From Panagrolaimus kolymaensis (taxonomy: Eukaryota > Nematoda > Chromadorea > Rhabditida > Panagrolaimidae), in the NCBI GenBank assembly GCA_028622995.1, contig JAJQJQ010000054.1:930001-994000 (forward strand): a stretch of 64,000 nt of DNA, read 5' to 3'. Of the stretch, positions 21,222-35,651 are shown piece after piece (positions within the stretch are counted from its first letter, which is position 1; every line of letters begins with the position of its first letter). The position numbers and the translations under genes were made by a program. The notes under the pieces were generated by a model, which saw only the letters and a list, made by a program, of their open reading frames with translations, ran no database searches and was not told where the DNA came from.

Positions 21222-24200
21222 TTTAAAGAAAAAAACTTATAATAAAAAAGTGAATGAGTGTAACTTTTGTTTTCTAAACTACTACTGTTGACGTGTTTTC
21301 CCCAAAAGTCATCCTTTTTTTCTGGCAAATTTAATTTTACCTTTACTTTAGAAAAATTAGATAATTATATTTTTACTATTATAAATTAGGTTATAAACCA
21401 ATTTATGATTTTGTTAATTTTATTGCTATCAATATTAAGCTTTGTGATTTTAGTTTGTTTTAACACTTATAATCGAGTAATCGAGTTTTTGAAAGGTTTT
21501 TAAAAATTACATTTTAAATTATTATTAGAATGGAACTCATAACAAAATAAATGACATAATATTAAGAATTATAATAATTTCTTTATTTTGTGCTCACTGG
21601 ACTTATTTCAATTAACCAAATTTCTGATAATTTGATTTAAAAAACCCATTTCGATACTTCTCAAAAATTAATTTAACATAAGTTTTTCCTTGATTAAAAT
21701 GCATATGTGCGCTTATCTTTTCTTGAAATAGATGCTTTGAAGCTTTGTTTTTTAAAAAAAGACAAGTAATCAACGACTTTTTAATTTTATGGAAGATTAT
21801 AAAAATTTTATAAATGCTCCATTTTTTATTTATATTTTTTCTTTTTCCCTGCCTTTACTTCATTTGCTTTTAAAAAAATTTTTAGGCCACAAAGCAAAGT
21901 GTTTTTTCTTACAATTTTTTTTCTGAAGTTGCCATAGTTACTTTACTCTCTATTTTTTTTATTATTTCGTCATATTTTTCTTTCTTTTTAAAAGTTAGTC
22001 AATATATTTTTTTTGTTTTATTTTTTTTGTTCATTTTTTGTGTCGTTTTTGAATGAACAAAAAAAAATGTGATAATTTTGACGTAAGAGATTTAGTCACA
22101 CTCATTTATTCATTGACTGATTGTGAGTCATTTCTTTTTTTTAACAACTTTTTCACTAAATTTATTGAAATAAATTTTTAGCATTTTTTAACCTCCCAAT
22201 TTTTTTGAAGTCAATTTTTTTTCAAGCTTTTTAAAGCAAATATTGGAAAAAGAAAAATTGTTCTTTCATTTTTTTTGGAAGCAGCTTTTTAGCTTTGGTT
22301 TTTTTTCTACTCTTTTTTGGTTTTGACATTTGTTCAGCTGCCAGCAAATGAAAAAATTTTAGTTGATGAATTCTAAATTTTTTTTCTTTGAATTTTAGTT
22401 TTTTATTTTAAAAAAAATTGTTTTAACAGCTGTTTTATTTAGCTTCGAGTTCCTAGGTTATATTTGCTTCTTTTTTTTTGTTGCAGTTTTACTGTTTCAT
22501 ATAATTTTTTTTCAGTCATTAGAATTTTGAAGGCAGAACACTTAGGCGGAAAAAAACTCATTAATATTTTTTTTGGATTTTGCATATTTTTTGCTACACT
22601 GCAGTTTCACTTTGATGATTTTTTAACTAATCTTGATACCAAAGTGACCCCCACTTTTGTGGGTTCTATAGTTTGGCTTCCCTATTCTCATCAAATAATT
22701 GTCTAATTTTTTTCCTTCTTTTTTTTCTTGCTGCGTAGGTTATTTTTTTTCTTTATCAAGAAAAATATTTTTCAATGATCGCGAAAAAGTTAGAACAATT
22801 TTAGTCCAAATTTTTTATCTTTATTTTTGATAAAAAAAAAAAAAGAAGAAGTTTATTCTTCGTTTTATCAGCGATGCTTCCTCGCATTTTTTTGATTATT
22901 TGTCCAATTAAATTTTTTCTTTTCACTCTTCTTTTTTTTGTTCAATAAAATGGCTCCATTTTTTGTTTGGGATTAATATTATCATATTTTATTTTATTTT
23001 GCTCGCTGCCGTATAAAAACATGAAGAAAAAAAAATCCATTTTTCTGCGTCCGGGTTGATTGAAAAAAAATTTTTTGGGTTAAAGAGCGATTTTTTTTTA
23101 TTTCAGATGCCGTTTATAATAATATTTTGCTACCTTTGACAAATTCTTTGCTTAAATTCACGTGAAAAAAAAAAGTTAGAGAGACTCTTTATTTTCTGAA
23201 AAAGTTCCATAGTTTTGCCCTTCTATTTTTTTCTAAAGTCAAAAACTCTAAAAAAAATTGAAACAAATAACTATCTTCAACTTTACTTCCTTACTTTTAT
23301 TTTTTATTTTTTTTCATCTCCATTTGTTTATTTATTTTTTTAATTCTCTGTTAATCCTTTTCTTTGTTAATGATCTTTCATTTAATAAACTTAAACAAAC
23401 TTCCCCCTAATTTTCGCGTGTCATGTTTACAGTAAATTTTTACTCTAAACAAAAAATCCCTTTTGTCAATTTATTGTTAAAATATTTGGTCGCTGATCGA
23501 TCAACGGCAGTCAAAAGAAAATAATTTTGTTGTGGGGTTTGTAAAGGAGAAAAGAAAACAAACTTTATTTAATCCTATTATATTTCCGCTGTCATTATCC
23601 TCTTTATTTTTACAGAGCTCCACTGTCAACTTTGTTTTCATTTTTTTTAGTTTGTGGAAATGTTGTCATGGAAAAATAAAGAAAAAACAATTTAAGCCTT
23701 TTCTTCCTCTGTTTTTTTTATGAAATCTGTTATTTATTTTTTTATTAGATGTTTATTTTTTTGTTATTAGTTTACTAGGCTTGGTTGGTAGTTGATAGCA
23801 ACTACAACAATGGGATCCTAAAAAGGCGACTAGGTGAAACCTGGTGTCTGCTTCTATTGTTGAAAAAGAAAAAAACAATAATAACCTCAAAAAGGAAGAA
23901 GAAGGAAAAAAAAGATATTCTTTTGTTATGTTTTTTTCTTTCGGATGTTATTCTGTTATTTTCTTTTTTTTGTATCATCGAATATTGGGACGGCTTAAGG
24001 TTAGAGGCCAAAAACTATTTATTTTTACCTCTCTTAACCTTTGAGAAAAAAAACGTCACTAATATTCTTGCAAAGAAAATTTGCATAAATTAGATTCTTA
24101 AAACCAAAACTCTAAAAAATCGTTTAATATTTAGTTTATTTTTCTTTTGGATTTTTTCTTTTAACCTTTTTTTGGAAGTTGTGACTCTATTTGCCTCCTT

Positions 24201-27200
24201 AACTCTTTTCCTTGTTGTTTACGTGGACTATTTTTTTGATCTCTCTTTCTGTCCACCAAAAACGTGTTTTCCATATTTCTTTTTATTATTTCTAAACAAC
24301 TTTAAAAAAACTTTTTTTCCCTCGTTTTGATTGGTTTTCTTCTGGATCGATTTTTATATTTTTCTTTTTTTGAATTTTAAGTTGTTTGTTATTCTTGAAA
24401 CTTTCTCTTAAAACGCTTTAAACTGAATTTTTTCTATTTGTTTATTTACAAAAACAAACCTATAAATTAATGATGGAAGGAGGATTAAAAAGTCAACAAC
24501 TTTATTTGATCTCTCTTTTCCTTTTTCTCGTCATCATCATCAGGCCTCTTGGACTGTCGAAATGAGTTACGTTTTTTTAAAAAATAAATAAATAAAAGAT
24601 AAATGAAACGTGACTCATTGACTCATCATCACCCGCTTTTTTTAACCTGTAAATAAATAAATAAATCAGTTTGAAATCTAAAAAAGGGAGATAAATCCAA
24701 TAATAATTCGTTGCTTTTTTTGTTTTTTTGTTTGTTACATAGCATTTTTATTTCCTAATTCATATTTTTATTTATCCTTTTTTAATAACCTTAAAAATGG
24801 TTTACTTTCATAACTAATCAAAATTTTTGTAGCTATATTGTTTGATAATTATTTGTTGTTGCTAAATTTACTTTTTTTTTATTTTTTGAGGAGATTTTGA
24901 TATGGTACTTATCTAAAAAATGTTTCTGAAGTCGATCGTTGTTGGCTTTGGTTTCTTTTGAAAGTTTTTTTTAAAACTTTTCGTATTTTTTTTTTGTTTG
25001 CTCGATTTTATCTGAAAAAAATATATGAAAAAACTCATAAATTTTCTTAATAAATTTTCTGTAAAAAAACCTATAAAATAAAAATTTGTAGTTTGGTAAA
25101 AAAAAATACTCAAAGCCACAAATTTTATTTATTTGTTAATGATAAAAAAAATTTTAAAAAAATTTACACCACTTTTCTTTTGACGTCATGAATTCTCAAA
25201 ACCTGACGACGATTTTGCAAAAGTTAAATTAACTCTTTTTTCCCCTCTAAACTTTCTCTCTGCAGCTGTTTTTTTTTCTTTACCATTTCCAGTAATCAGT
25301 TGTCAAGTGTTCTTATTACTCAAGTCCTCTGTGCTAAAAGCAAAAAATCAACAAATAAGCACATACATAATATTTTTCGCCATAAAAATTAAAATGAAAA
25401 AAATAATGTCATTTTTTTTCCTCAACGTTTTTTTGTGTGAAAACTCACACACATAATTCTATAATTCTTTTTTTTCTTGTTGTTGTATGGCTTCGAATAA
25501 AAAAGAAAAAAAGACTTTTTTTGACACAAAGAACTTTGTTCATTCAAATTCTTTTCTTTTTTTCTAGTTTTTATTTTCATGCTTCAATACATAGGTGTTG
25601 GGCTAAAAAACAGAGGGCTCGCGGTTGTAAGTAAAAAAACACTTTTTTTTCGTGTGCGTCAATAAAAATTTTGGTCAAAGAAATAAATAACACTACCACC
25701 ACCAAAAAAAGGAATAAAGGAGATTAAAGAATATTTTAAATTTAAATATTATTATTGACAAGGAATTTGGGGAATTTGGTGGTTGGTTAGTTAGTTAGCG
25801 TTTATAATGTTGGATTAGAATATTTAGTAATTTTTTTTTTTTCTTTCGTTGACGTGTATGGATTTATTTTAATTTCTTTGATCGTGATAAAAGCCACAAA
25901 AATAATGACACCATTGTTTAAAAAAAGTATTTATTAAAAAAATTTGTCTTGTTTTAAATTGAAAATATTTATAACGGCATTTCGATGTCTTATTAGTCAT
26001 TGACTTTGATTTTTGAAAACATTAGACTCTCAATTTGATACACTCAAGGGAAATTTTGGTTGCTGGTCGACGCCTTATCAAACCCGAGCCGAGCCTACTT
26101 CTAAAACTTTATTTCTTTTCATTTTTGAGCCACATGTTTTCGAGTTTTTAGGTAAAAATTTTTCTCTTCTGACATTGAAACTTAATTCTTTTTTTAAAAT
26201 TTTCTTTTATATTTTTTGTGTTCTCATTACACTTTTCTTGATTTTTTAATCCTTTTGTACTCGTCGTCTGTATACTCTCACAGACAAAAAAAACTCAAGC
26301 TTTTCTTTTTTCATTTACTTTTAAGCTTTTTTCTTTAAACTTTTTGTATTTATTCGTTAAGCATTTAATTAAACTCTTTCTATTTAATTCCAAAGAATTC
26401 AAATAAGCGAAGACGGCTATCATTTATTTATTTATTTTTCCCATTACCAATAAATACATACACATTGAGTTGCTACGACAACCCGCCTCCTTTCCGTAGC
26501 CTTTTTTCATTTTTTGAACATATAAATTATAGTCTAAAAAGAAGCAATAAAAAAAATATTTTTAAAATAAAAAAAAATGAAAAGAAAATTTAGCTTTTTC
26601 TGTTTTTTAGAGTTACCATTTTTTTCTACAGAATACCTGTCCTTTTTAAAAGAAACACAAATTTTAAGATTTTTTTTTATAGTTTTTGAGATTCATTTTT
26701 TTTTCTAATTTTTAAGAGAAGCAAAAAAACAACAAAGCCTCGTGATTCAAAAATATACCTTTTTTTGCTTTCTCCTATTTTCTTTGCCTTTGGGAATAAA
26801 AAAATATATTCCAAAATTTCATATTTCTTTGCCCCTTATTTATATAAGCCTCTTTTTTTAATAAATGTATATTTATTTTTGTACTTTTTCTTATCAAAAA
26901 TGTAAACGGAAAAAATAGCGAGCCTCTGTCATGATGAATGGATTTTGGTCAGTCAGTCATCGTCCGAAAGTTTTTTGTTGTTGAATGAATCAGTTTTTTT
27001 TGCTCTAAATTTTTTTTGACTGACCATTTGAAAAAAAAATAAACAATTTTACGAATAATGGTTTTAGTATCGCTATCTTTTTTTAGTCATAACACTTTTT
27101 TAGTTTCGAATTTAGAAAAAATTCAATTTTCTAGAATTCTTATTGTTTTCCATTATTCAAAATTGTAAAATTGTAACTTTGAATTCAGAAAATACAATTT

Positions 27201-27677
27201 CCTGAAGTCTAATGGCAAAAATGAAAATATTTTTTTCTTGCTAACTCACTATTTTTGCATTTTTTCTAAAAAGAATAAGGATTTTTTTTGTATCGTTGTT
27301 ACATATATTGAAAGCTGCTTTACCCGAATTCTTTTATTACGCCCTTTTTAAGCTGCTTCATGCGGATAAAAAAGGTGTAGGTGTCATTAAAAGAAGCTTA
27401 CATACGTATTTTTAACGAACATAACAAACATTGGTTCTTAAATAAAAATAAAAAAGTCAATTTGTGTGTTTATTGAATGTCGAACATTAATATTTTACCA
27501 TAATTTCGTGTCGTGAGCCATGAATCAAACTATTTTCGTTTCAAAACAATTTTTGTGTTAAATCTAATTTTTCAGGTTTCTTGTTTATTTGTTGTTGCAT
27601 TTAAATTTTAATTCTTCTTTTTTTTTCTTCCATTTTTCTTCAACAAGAAAAAATCCAAAACCCTTAAAAACTTAAAC
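21222..27677. other. 6.4-kb gene-poor, plus-strand T-rich stretch
   Basis: No open frame here has domain-like composition; the longest are T-rich and encode Phe/Leu/Ser or Lys runs. Plus-strand T homopolymers of 6-10 are dense while A runs are shorter, giving visible strand asymmetry. Short tetranucleotide tracts (AAAT, e.g. near 24588 and 24650) occur. It probably carries the upstream regulatory region of the gene at 27678. No RNA gene was recognised. Confidence 0.5.
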
Positions 27678-29549
27678 ATGGATATATTTTTGGATTTATT
27701 TAAAAATAAAAATTCCACCATTATGATTATAGCAATTCCATCTGTGAGAATGTGGATTGACCATATTCAAGCATATTATATTTTATTCATAGCTTTGGGA
27801 GTATTTTTTACTTTGATTACTATCACTCTTGCTGCAGTACATTTATATTTTGTTTATCGTTATATAAGTCATGAATCAATTCAATCGGATTTATATTGGC
27901 TTATTTATATGTGTCCAGTAAGTTTTTGATATTTCCTTTTTTTTTGTGGGATTCAAATTTTGCTTTTTTTACACAAAAAAATAATTTTTTTTCAAATTAT
28001 AAATCAAAAACAAATTACATTTTTTTTCCAGATCGTTTCACTTTGCGGCTGCGTTGGAATGATAATACCTCGAGCCGCCACATTTCTTTACGCTGTGGCT
28101 TTGGTATATTTTATGCTATGCATATTTGTTACCGTAACTTTAATGACCACATTAAATGGAGGTCGAAGAAAATTGGTTGAAAAATTATTAGCTAAAGATA
28201 AAAAAATTAATATGCGTATTTTGCCTCTTGGATGTTGGTTATTTTGGGTTCCTAAATTAACTCCAACTCATCGAGTTTTTCGTCGCATTGAATGGCTGGT
28301 TTTTCAATCACCAATTTTACGTATATTTTTGGAAATTTTAAATATCGTTGTTTATATGGAAATTGGACATCGAACTAATTTGTAAGTACTTTCTTTTTTT
28401 TATTATTTTGTGTCGCGAAGCAAAAAGTCTTTAATTTTTTATGCAAATTTTCGAATTTGTACCTAAACGAACTACTTACATCCCAACACGAAAACTTTTT
28501 TCGCATTTTATGTTAATTTTTTAAAATTTTTTTCTCCTTTTTTCAGCTTCTTTTCAATTACGAGTGTTTTGGGAATTATTTCTTTATTTGTTGCTTCATG
28601 GGGAAGTTATATGATTATTCCACTTGGAAGTGTAAGTTTACTCCATCTGCAACTAAGCAACCAAGCTAATTGACAAAGTTTTAGTCAATGCTAAAAAACT
28701 ATCGCTTATCATTTATGTTCCATCTCGTTGATACCGCACAATTAATTTATTCAGTTCAAAAATTTGCTTTTGATTTTCTTGTTGGCGTTGATTTTATTCA
28801 AAATGATGACTTTTTACCCGCTCAATCCAAAGCTTTATGTAAGTTTTTAATCATCGATTTAATTCTTTTCTCAAGAAGACACGCCTTCAAATATAAAAAA
28901 CTTTTTTACCTGAAATTCAAAATTTCGATTTCACAAGTTTTTTGGTTTTATTTTTTTGAGTGATTTTTCTAAATATAAATAATTTATTTTGTTTCGAAAC
29001 ACTGTGTAATTTTCTTCATATTTCTTTAGTCTCGAAAAACTTTTTTACTCGATTCATTAATCCAAAATTTTTTTTATAGATTGGATGTGTTTCCTACTAA
29101 CATTAGAAATGTTTATTGCAAGTGTAATTGCAACGTTTGCATTTTGTCCATCAAAAACTGAATTTTTTGATAAATTTAATAATCGACTCGATCACGCTCG
29201 TTGGCAAGGATCCAATGAATTTTCAAGCCGAAATGTTTCATCTGAGGGTTTGGATAATCTTCATCAAACCCCTAAAGAAGATTCATTGCAATCAATTCGA
29301 AATGATTATGAAATTACTAATCTTTCATCCGCAGAAAAATCAATCCCAGGAAATGAAAGTGGACTTGGATCTATTTCAATCAGCTCCATCTCGACTTCCG
29401 CTGAGTCTCCCAATGATTTTAAACTTGATGTGGAAAGGCTCGATTCTGAAGTGTTTGGAACCAATAATGATATAAATGAAAATGATTTAAGTGAAATTAA
29501 TTTAAATTCTTTTCGAAGCGAAAAATCAAATAATCATAATAAATTTTGA
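27678..29549 (+). CDS. osta: Organic solute transporter alpha-like protein (OST-alpha/TMEM184 family)
   Basis: Five exons: 27678-27917, 28032-28381, 28547-28631, 28685-28838, 29080-29549; 432 residues. Several membrane helices are evident (YYILFIALGVFFTLITITLA; VGMIIPRAATFLYAVALVYF; ITSVLGIISLFVASWGSYMI; WMCFLLTLEMFIASVIATF). The conserved family segment YWLIYMCPIVSLCGC..GMIIPRAA is assembled exactly by the first splice. NMRILPLGCW and VFQSPILRIFLEI also fit the Solute_trans_a family. The last exon adds an acidic, Ser-rich tail of about 115 residues. Vertebrate OST-alpha works with a beta subunit in steroid and bile-acid export; in C. elegans the osta genes act in neurons and amphid sheath. 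The exact orthologue (osta-1/2/3) cannot be assigned here. Confidence 0.88.
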
Positions 29550-29951
29550 ATTATAAAAAAAAGGCAATGAAGAAAAAAATAATTCACAAAAAAGCTTTAT
29601 TTATTTTTTTATTTTTGACGCAATGCTGCTTTCTTCTTTGGTAGATGAATAGTTTTTTCTAACTTTTTTAAAAAAAACTTTAATGTAAATATTTGTAAAA
29701 TTTTATACATATTATTTTTGTAATTTTTAACAGAATACTTTGAATCATTCCATAATTTTCGTTTCTTGCTTTTTTTTGCTATGTTTTTGTTTTAATAATA
29801 TTGCCTTCATTTTTTTGTTTGTTTTGTTCTATGATAAATTTTAACGGGTCATCATCGTTGTTTCTTGATTTTTAAATAAAAAAATAAAATAAATTTGTCA
29901 ATTTTTTTTTCACATATGAAATTATTAGCGTTATTAAAGTTAAAAAAAAAC

Positions 29952-30236
29952 TTTAGAAAAGGTCACGAAAAAATTCGTTGGATTCTTTTGATTAAATGAG
30001 CTTGAATGACCTTGACAATCTTTTGAGATGTGACCTCTTCGTCGACATTTGTAGCATAAACCTTCTCAACGATGTTTAGGACGATCATTCGAAAAGCTAA
30101 ATGCAAATGTAGCACTAACACTATTGAGTTCGTTTTCATCTTTCAAATATCGTTCACGGCGTTTTGCAAATTTGAATAGTTCATGATAATTTGAAGGTTC
30201 TTGAAATCGAGGCGAATATGGGGAAGCAGAAGTAAA
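29952..30236 (-). pseudogene. CCHC zinc-knuckle (gag-like) remnant
   Basis: The minus-strand frame reads SASPYSPRFQEPSNYHELFK, FAKRRERYLKDENEL, ATFAFSFSNDRPKHR, then an in-frame TGA (30068-30066), then EGLCYKCRRRGHISKDCQGH. CYKCRRRGHISKDC is a perfect CX2CX4HX4C zinc knuckle. The upstream basic, helical sequence and downstream NQKN stretch fit the C-terminal part of a retrotransposon Gag. No protease, reverse transcriptase or LTR was found nearby. A cellular zinc-knuckle exon is possible, but the stop codon and lack of flanking exons favour an old transposon fragment. Confidence 0.55.
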
Positions 30237-33200
30237 CAACTTTTGGGTTTTAGTTCGATATTTATTGAATAAACAAAAAAGATAAAATAAAATTAAATAC
30301 CTTTTATTTTTTATTTAAAAATTCAAAAAAATGTAAAGACTAAAAATTGTTAGCAATCGATGATCGACCAAAACATGTTGAGAATATATTTATCTCTCTA
30401 TTTGATCTTTTTTTTTGTCCGTCCGAATCCAAAAACATTGAGTCAACCACTACACATTTTTTTAGTGATACAAAGAAAGAAAAAATATAAAGCGCTTTTG
30501 ACCATTCAATTTGATTCTTTATTTTTTTAACCATACAAACAAAAATTTTTGACGTAGCAAAAAAAAATTATAACAATTTTTCTTCTTTTTTTTAAATAAA
30601 AGTAAAATATTTTGCATTTGCTTTCGAACCAACTTTACAACCAATAATCAGTGAGACATGCCTGGAGAAGAAATTTTGGTTTTCTTTATTATTATTATTT
30701 ATTCACTTTCGAACACACATAACTTTTTTATTATGTAAAAAAACTTTTTTACAGGCGTGGTGGGCAACCAACCGACCAGGTGCAACGAAAAAGCCAAATG
30801 TCAAAATTCAGTGTAGCATATATATTGCTTTTTAAATATTAATAAAGTTCTTTCTCGCTCGCTACTTTCATTATTTGTGAAAAAGGTGAGAAAAAAAAAG
30901 TTCGTAACTTTGTCAACCAACTAAAAAAAAAGAAGAAAAGATTGAAGTTACTAAAAACTTTTTTTTCGTTCTCTGCAAAAATCAAGAAAAAAAAGCGGAG
31001 TATTATTTCTTTTCTTTCTTTTTTTTAACCTAAAAAAATAAATATTTTTTGGTTAAATGCAAATTTCCAATATTTGTTATTATTTCCTGAATCCTCGTAA
31101 TTTACGTGACTATTTGAAATGAAAATTTAAAAAAAGGCATAAATAAATAAATAAAATTAAAATAAAAAATACTTTGGTATGCTTTTTTCATTCTTTCTTT
31201 AAAAAACTTATAAAGAAATTTAATTTTTCTTCCACCTGATTTTTATGAAAAAATTTTGCACGATGAAAAAAAAGAAGATACATAGTTTGAGTTTTAAAAT
31301 ACATAGATGCAAGAAAATATTAATCATAATCTTTTTTTCTGGAATAAAAGCCCGTGCTTGCTGCATCGGTTTTTGATTTTATTAATTTTATATTTTTTAA
31401 TACAATAAAATCCGAGATTTTCATGGATTATTTATTTTTTATTTTTAGTCTTTGATTTATATAATTTTCTCTTTGTTTCTTGTTTCATCGAATGTCTTTT
31501 TAAAAGTTCGTATACATATAATTAAACCAGCCGATTACCCTTTTTTTTCTTAATTTCCTATCTCTCCTTTTTTTGCAAAAAAAAAAAAATGCTTTTTTAA
31601 ATATTTATTTTTTCAAGTTCCCTCTTTCTTTTTTTTAGTGATATTTGACGCGGCATTTTTTTTCTTATTTTTTACGTGGAAAAGCAAAGGAGAGTCAGTC
31701 AGTCGTCGGACGGCATTTTTTTTATTTATTCCCTAAGGCTTTTTAAGAAGAAGAAAAAAAAGAAGCAAGTTTGACATTCATTCCTTTGCATTCCCCTCTT
31801 TTTTTTCCAGGAGAAAAACATTTTTATTTTTTGTTTCGCATGGCGCTTGTTTTTTTTCTTGTTGTAACGGCATTCACCAAATAAAAAAATAAATAAAAAA
31901 CGAAGCATTTTTATTTTTATTTTTTTTTGCTTCCCCGCGCTTTTTTTCCTGAGCTTTCACGTGTATGTTTGTTGTCTCTTTTTCTTTTTTTATTCCTTCT
32001 TTCGACTTCTTTTTTTTTATGTTTGCTTTTTACTTACTTGAATTTTTTTTTGTTTCAAATAAAAAAAAAAAAAGAAGGAAGGAAGAAAAATATGGTTGAG
32101 TAAATTTTATTTTTATTGGATGGACGCCGTATTTTTTGTTCTGGTGTTTTTCCAATGTCAAAACTATATTAGGCGCTTTTTCGGTCTTTGCTGGTATTTG
32201 GAAAACCAAGTCCCTTAGGGTGAAATTTTTTGACGAACGTAAAGCGTGTTAAAATCGTTTTTGAATAGGTTTTTAGAAGAAGAAAAAAGTGTTTTATTTT
32301 TTATGTTTGCCTTTTCTTGCTTTTTGAAAAAAGGATCTTTTTGAGGTTTTTGGTTTACAACATATGGAAACTGCTAAAATCCATGGCATTCGTTGTTCCC
32401 AAATAAATTAACCAAGGAATTTGAGAATTTATTAACATAAACTATAGTTAAACTCATTATTCTCCATGACTTAAGTTCGCGAATTGTTAAACTTTATTTT
32501 TAAATAATATATAGCTTTTTCTTTCTTAATTCATGTCAGCAAAATTAAATTGATTTCTATTTTTCTTAAATTATAACTTTCGAAAAACAGAAATGGGCAA
32601 AATTAAATATTAAACATTGATCAAAACTTTCATTTATCATTAATTTTTTAAAATTCAGCTGCTTTATCTCGTTCAAATTTCTAATAATTGGTTTTACTTT
32701 ATTTTTATTGGTTTGATATTTTAATAATATTTTTTCGACAAACTCGAAGGAAAGTCTTTTTTTTCGTAAAACACATTGATTATAAAGAGCTTAATATGAA
32801 AATGATAATTTGTTTATAAAAATAATACTTTATCAAATTTGCGTTGGCTTTAATCATGGAGGCATTATTTTGTAGTTTATTTTCAGGATCTATAAAATTG
32901 GTTGTTACTAATTTTCATTTTTAATTAAGTGCATGTGAACTTTTGTATTGCCTTTCCTCAAAAAAAGCTTTTTCTTTCTTGAGTATAAAAAAGTTTTCTA
33001 AATTTCCGTAAACACCTTTTTGTTTTAATACTTTTATAATTTTATATTTTTTTTGTTCAAAAAAAAACTAAGAAACTTTTTGTGTGCCAAAAATAGTTAA
33101 TGGAAAAAAACATTTAGGGAAATGCTTTCTTTTTTTTTAAATTTTTATAACAAACCCATTACAACCAAATATAGCGTGTAAAAAAAGTGAAAGAAAAAGA

Positions 33201-35651
33201 TTTTTTTTGAATAAATATAAGAAAACTTCAATTTAATTTTTATTTCATTGCTTTTCTTTTTCTTCCATTTTTTATATTATTTATTTTTGGCTGGCCGCAG
33301 CATCTCCCAATTTTTATTCATGAAAATTTCCTTTTCTTTCTTTTTTTTATAAAAAACTTAAGTGCTTTTTCTTACTTTTTTTATTTATTTTTTGAATTCC
33401 AAAGAAAACTAAAAAAAAGTGCCACCGTTTTTTTTATATTTGTTTTTTTTGTTGCCGTGTTTGCCCTTCGATGTTTTTTTTTTCTTAAAAGTTTTTCATT
33501 TAACTAACTTTTCCTTTTCGTTTTCTTGCCATTTATTGTTTATCGGTTAAAAAAACTTTGAAATTTTTTTTTGAAGTCACGTTTAAGACTTTACTTTACT
33601 TTACTTTTTCTTTCTGAAAACATAAAAACAAAAAAATGTCATTTAAGAAATAAGAAAATAAGAGTAGTAATGCTGCTGCCTCCAACTGTGTATTAGTTAA
33701 GCATGTTTTTTTCTTTAAAGAAGTCAGTTGAAAGAGAAAGAAAAAAAGGTCATTAAAAAAGCTAATTGTTATATTGACTTGACTTTTTTTTGTTTTTTTA
33801 CATACATACTTTTTAACGTTTTAACTTTCTTACTTTTATAAAAAAAAAAGTCTAACAATTCTTTTCTTTATTTTTTGGTAAAAAATCTTTCTGGATTTTT
33901 TGTGCCATGAAAAAATAATACATATTTGGCTTTTTTAGAAGGTTGATTCCACAAATTTCCTTTTTTTTTTGATAAAAAAATTTGAGGTTTAACGAGAAAA
34001 TAAAAGACTGTAAAATTTGTAATTTTCCTAATTTATTATAGTTGTTGCCAAGGTTTGGCGGCTACTGTCAAAGTAATTTACAGATTTTTTTATTTTTTTA
34101 TCAAAAAAATTGCAACATTGATTTTTTTCCAGATTTTTCTATCTATGATTTTTGACTCCTGTTTTCATTCAATACTAACCATATATTTTTTTAAAAATTT
34201 ATCCTCCTTTATTTTTTCCCCTATCAAACGTCAAAAACCATTTTTTTTATTTTCTGGAAATGAAAGTTAATTTGTTTTTGTCTTCTTTTTTCGTAAACGT
34301 TTTTTGATGCTCCTTTTTGAAACATTTTTTTTTACTTCATCTCTTTAAAAATGACAGAAAGCAGCACATTTTTTTTTGCTTTGCTTTTTCGCTTTTCGCT
34401 TTTTTGTTGAAATAATTTCAACATTAATGTGGCATTTGTGGCACCATCACCAAATTTTTATATGTGTATGTGTTTTTTTTTCTTCTCTCCAGGGATTATT
34501 GTAGTTTCAAAAAAAAAATTAAAACACTTCATAAGTTTTTTCAACTTTTAAAAAAAGGTCAAACAAATTTTTCCACCGGCTTTTATTATTTTAAAAAAAA
34601 ATTATTTTATTGTTTCTGAACCACATACGTGGGAAGTATATATGTAGGAGGTAGTCATGCAAGGTTTATTTTATTTATAATACAATATTAATTTTTTTGG
34701 CGAGAAGAGGAGGTGTTAAAAGTGTGGGAGTTGGAAAGGTTTTGCTATGTGTTATTTAATTTACTAAATTTATTACTTTTTTTTGCAAACAAAAAATTTA
34801 GAATTTTGTTATTATTTCTGTTAATCAGAGAAAACCATTTTTATTTTATTTATTTTTCTGTATATTTTGAAACGAAAAATTCAAATTTTTAATATCATTT
34901 TTCTGTAAATTTTTAATTAAATAATTTTGCAGAATGTAGCAATTTGTTTATTAATTTCATTTTTGACTTTTTTATTTTTCTGTCAAAGAAATTTTTTATC
35001 CAATAAATTTAAAACTAACTTCATAACTTATTTTCATTATTGAACAGTTCGCAGCGGAAGCAAAAGTTATCTTTTAAACAAAAACAAAGAACAAAAAAAT
35101 AAGTAATATGAACTTAAATGAGAAAGTATGATATTACGCTGGCTTACTTTCGCTTAAATGATAATTTGAAAAATGAAAAAACTAAACTAAAAAAATATGA
35201 AGCATCGTGTTATTTCCGGTCAAATGCCATCACAGAAAACATTGGCACTCGGCTTATTCAAATTCCTTCAGGGGTTAAATATATTTAAAGAAGCAAGTGC
35301 TCCACTTTCTTTTATTTATGTACCTAAAAATTTTTTCATACTGCTTACATTTATTTTGTTGTTTGCCTTTCACTGCCTTCCAATTTCCACGCTTGCTTTG
35401 CTTTTGCTGCTACAAACCAAAATTGCAAAGTAGCAACAAACAAAAAAAAACGTTTAAATGAGTTCGAAAGCCTCCGAGCAAAAAAGAAATTTTTTTATTT
35501 ACTCTCTCTCAAAAAAAAGCTTTAAAATTACGTGTTCAAAAAGCAGCAGTTTAAATGCTTTTTCTCTTTTCTTTTTTTTTCGTTGCATTGGTGCAACTAT
35601 AAATGGCAAACAAAAAATTATTTGAAACCATTTTTATTTATTTTTAAACTA
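30237..35651. other. 5.4-kb gene-poor, T-rich stretch upstream of drn-1-like gene
   Basis: Dense T and A homopolymer runs and no convincing coding frame on either strand; short frames (for example 31726-31908 minus, 34055-34270 plus, 35197-35433 plus) are low-complexity. Together with the 1.1-kb first intron downstream it probably contains regulatory sequence for the GTPase gene. Confidence 0.5.

Noticed and set aside
23532..24093. Overlapping Phe/Leu/Lys-rich frames on both strands
   Set aside because: Homopolymer-driven composition, no splice-consistent extension, no domain pattern.
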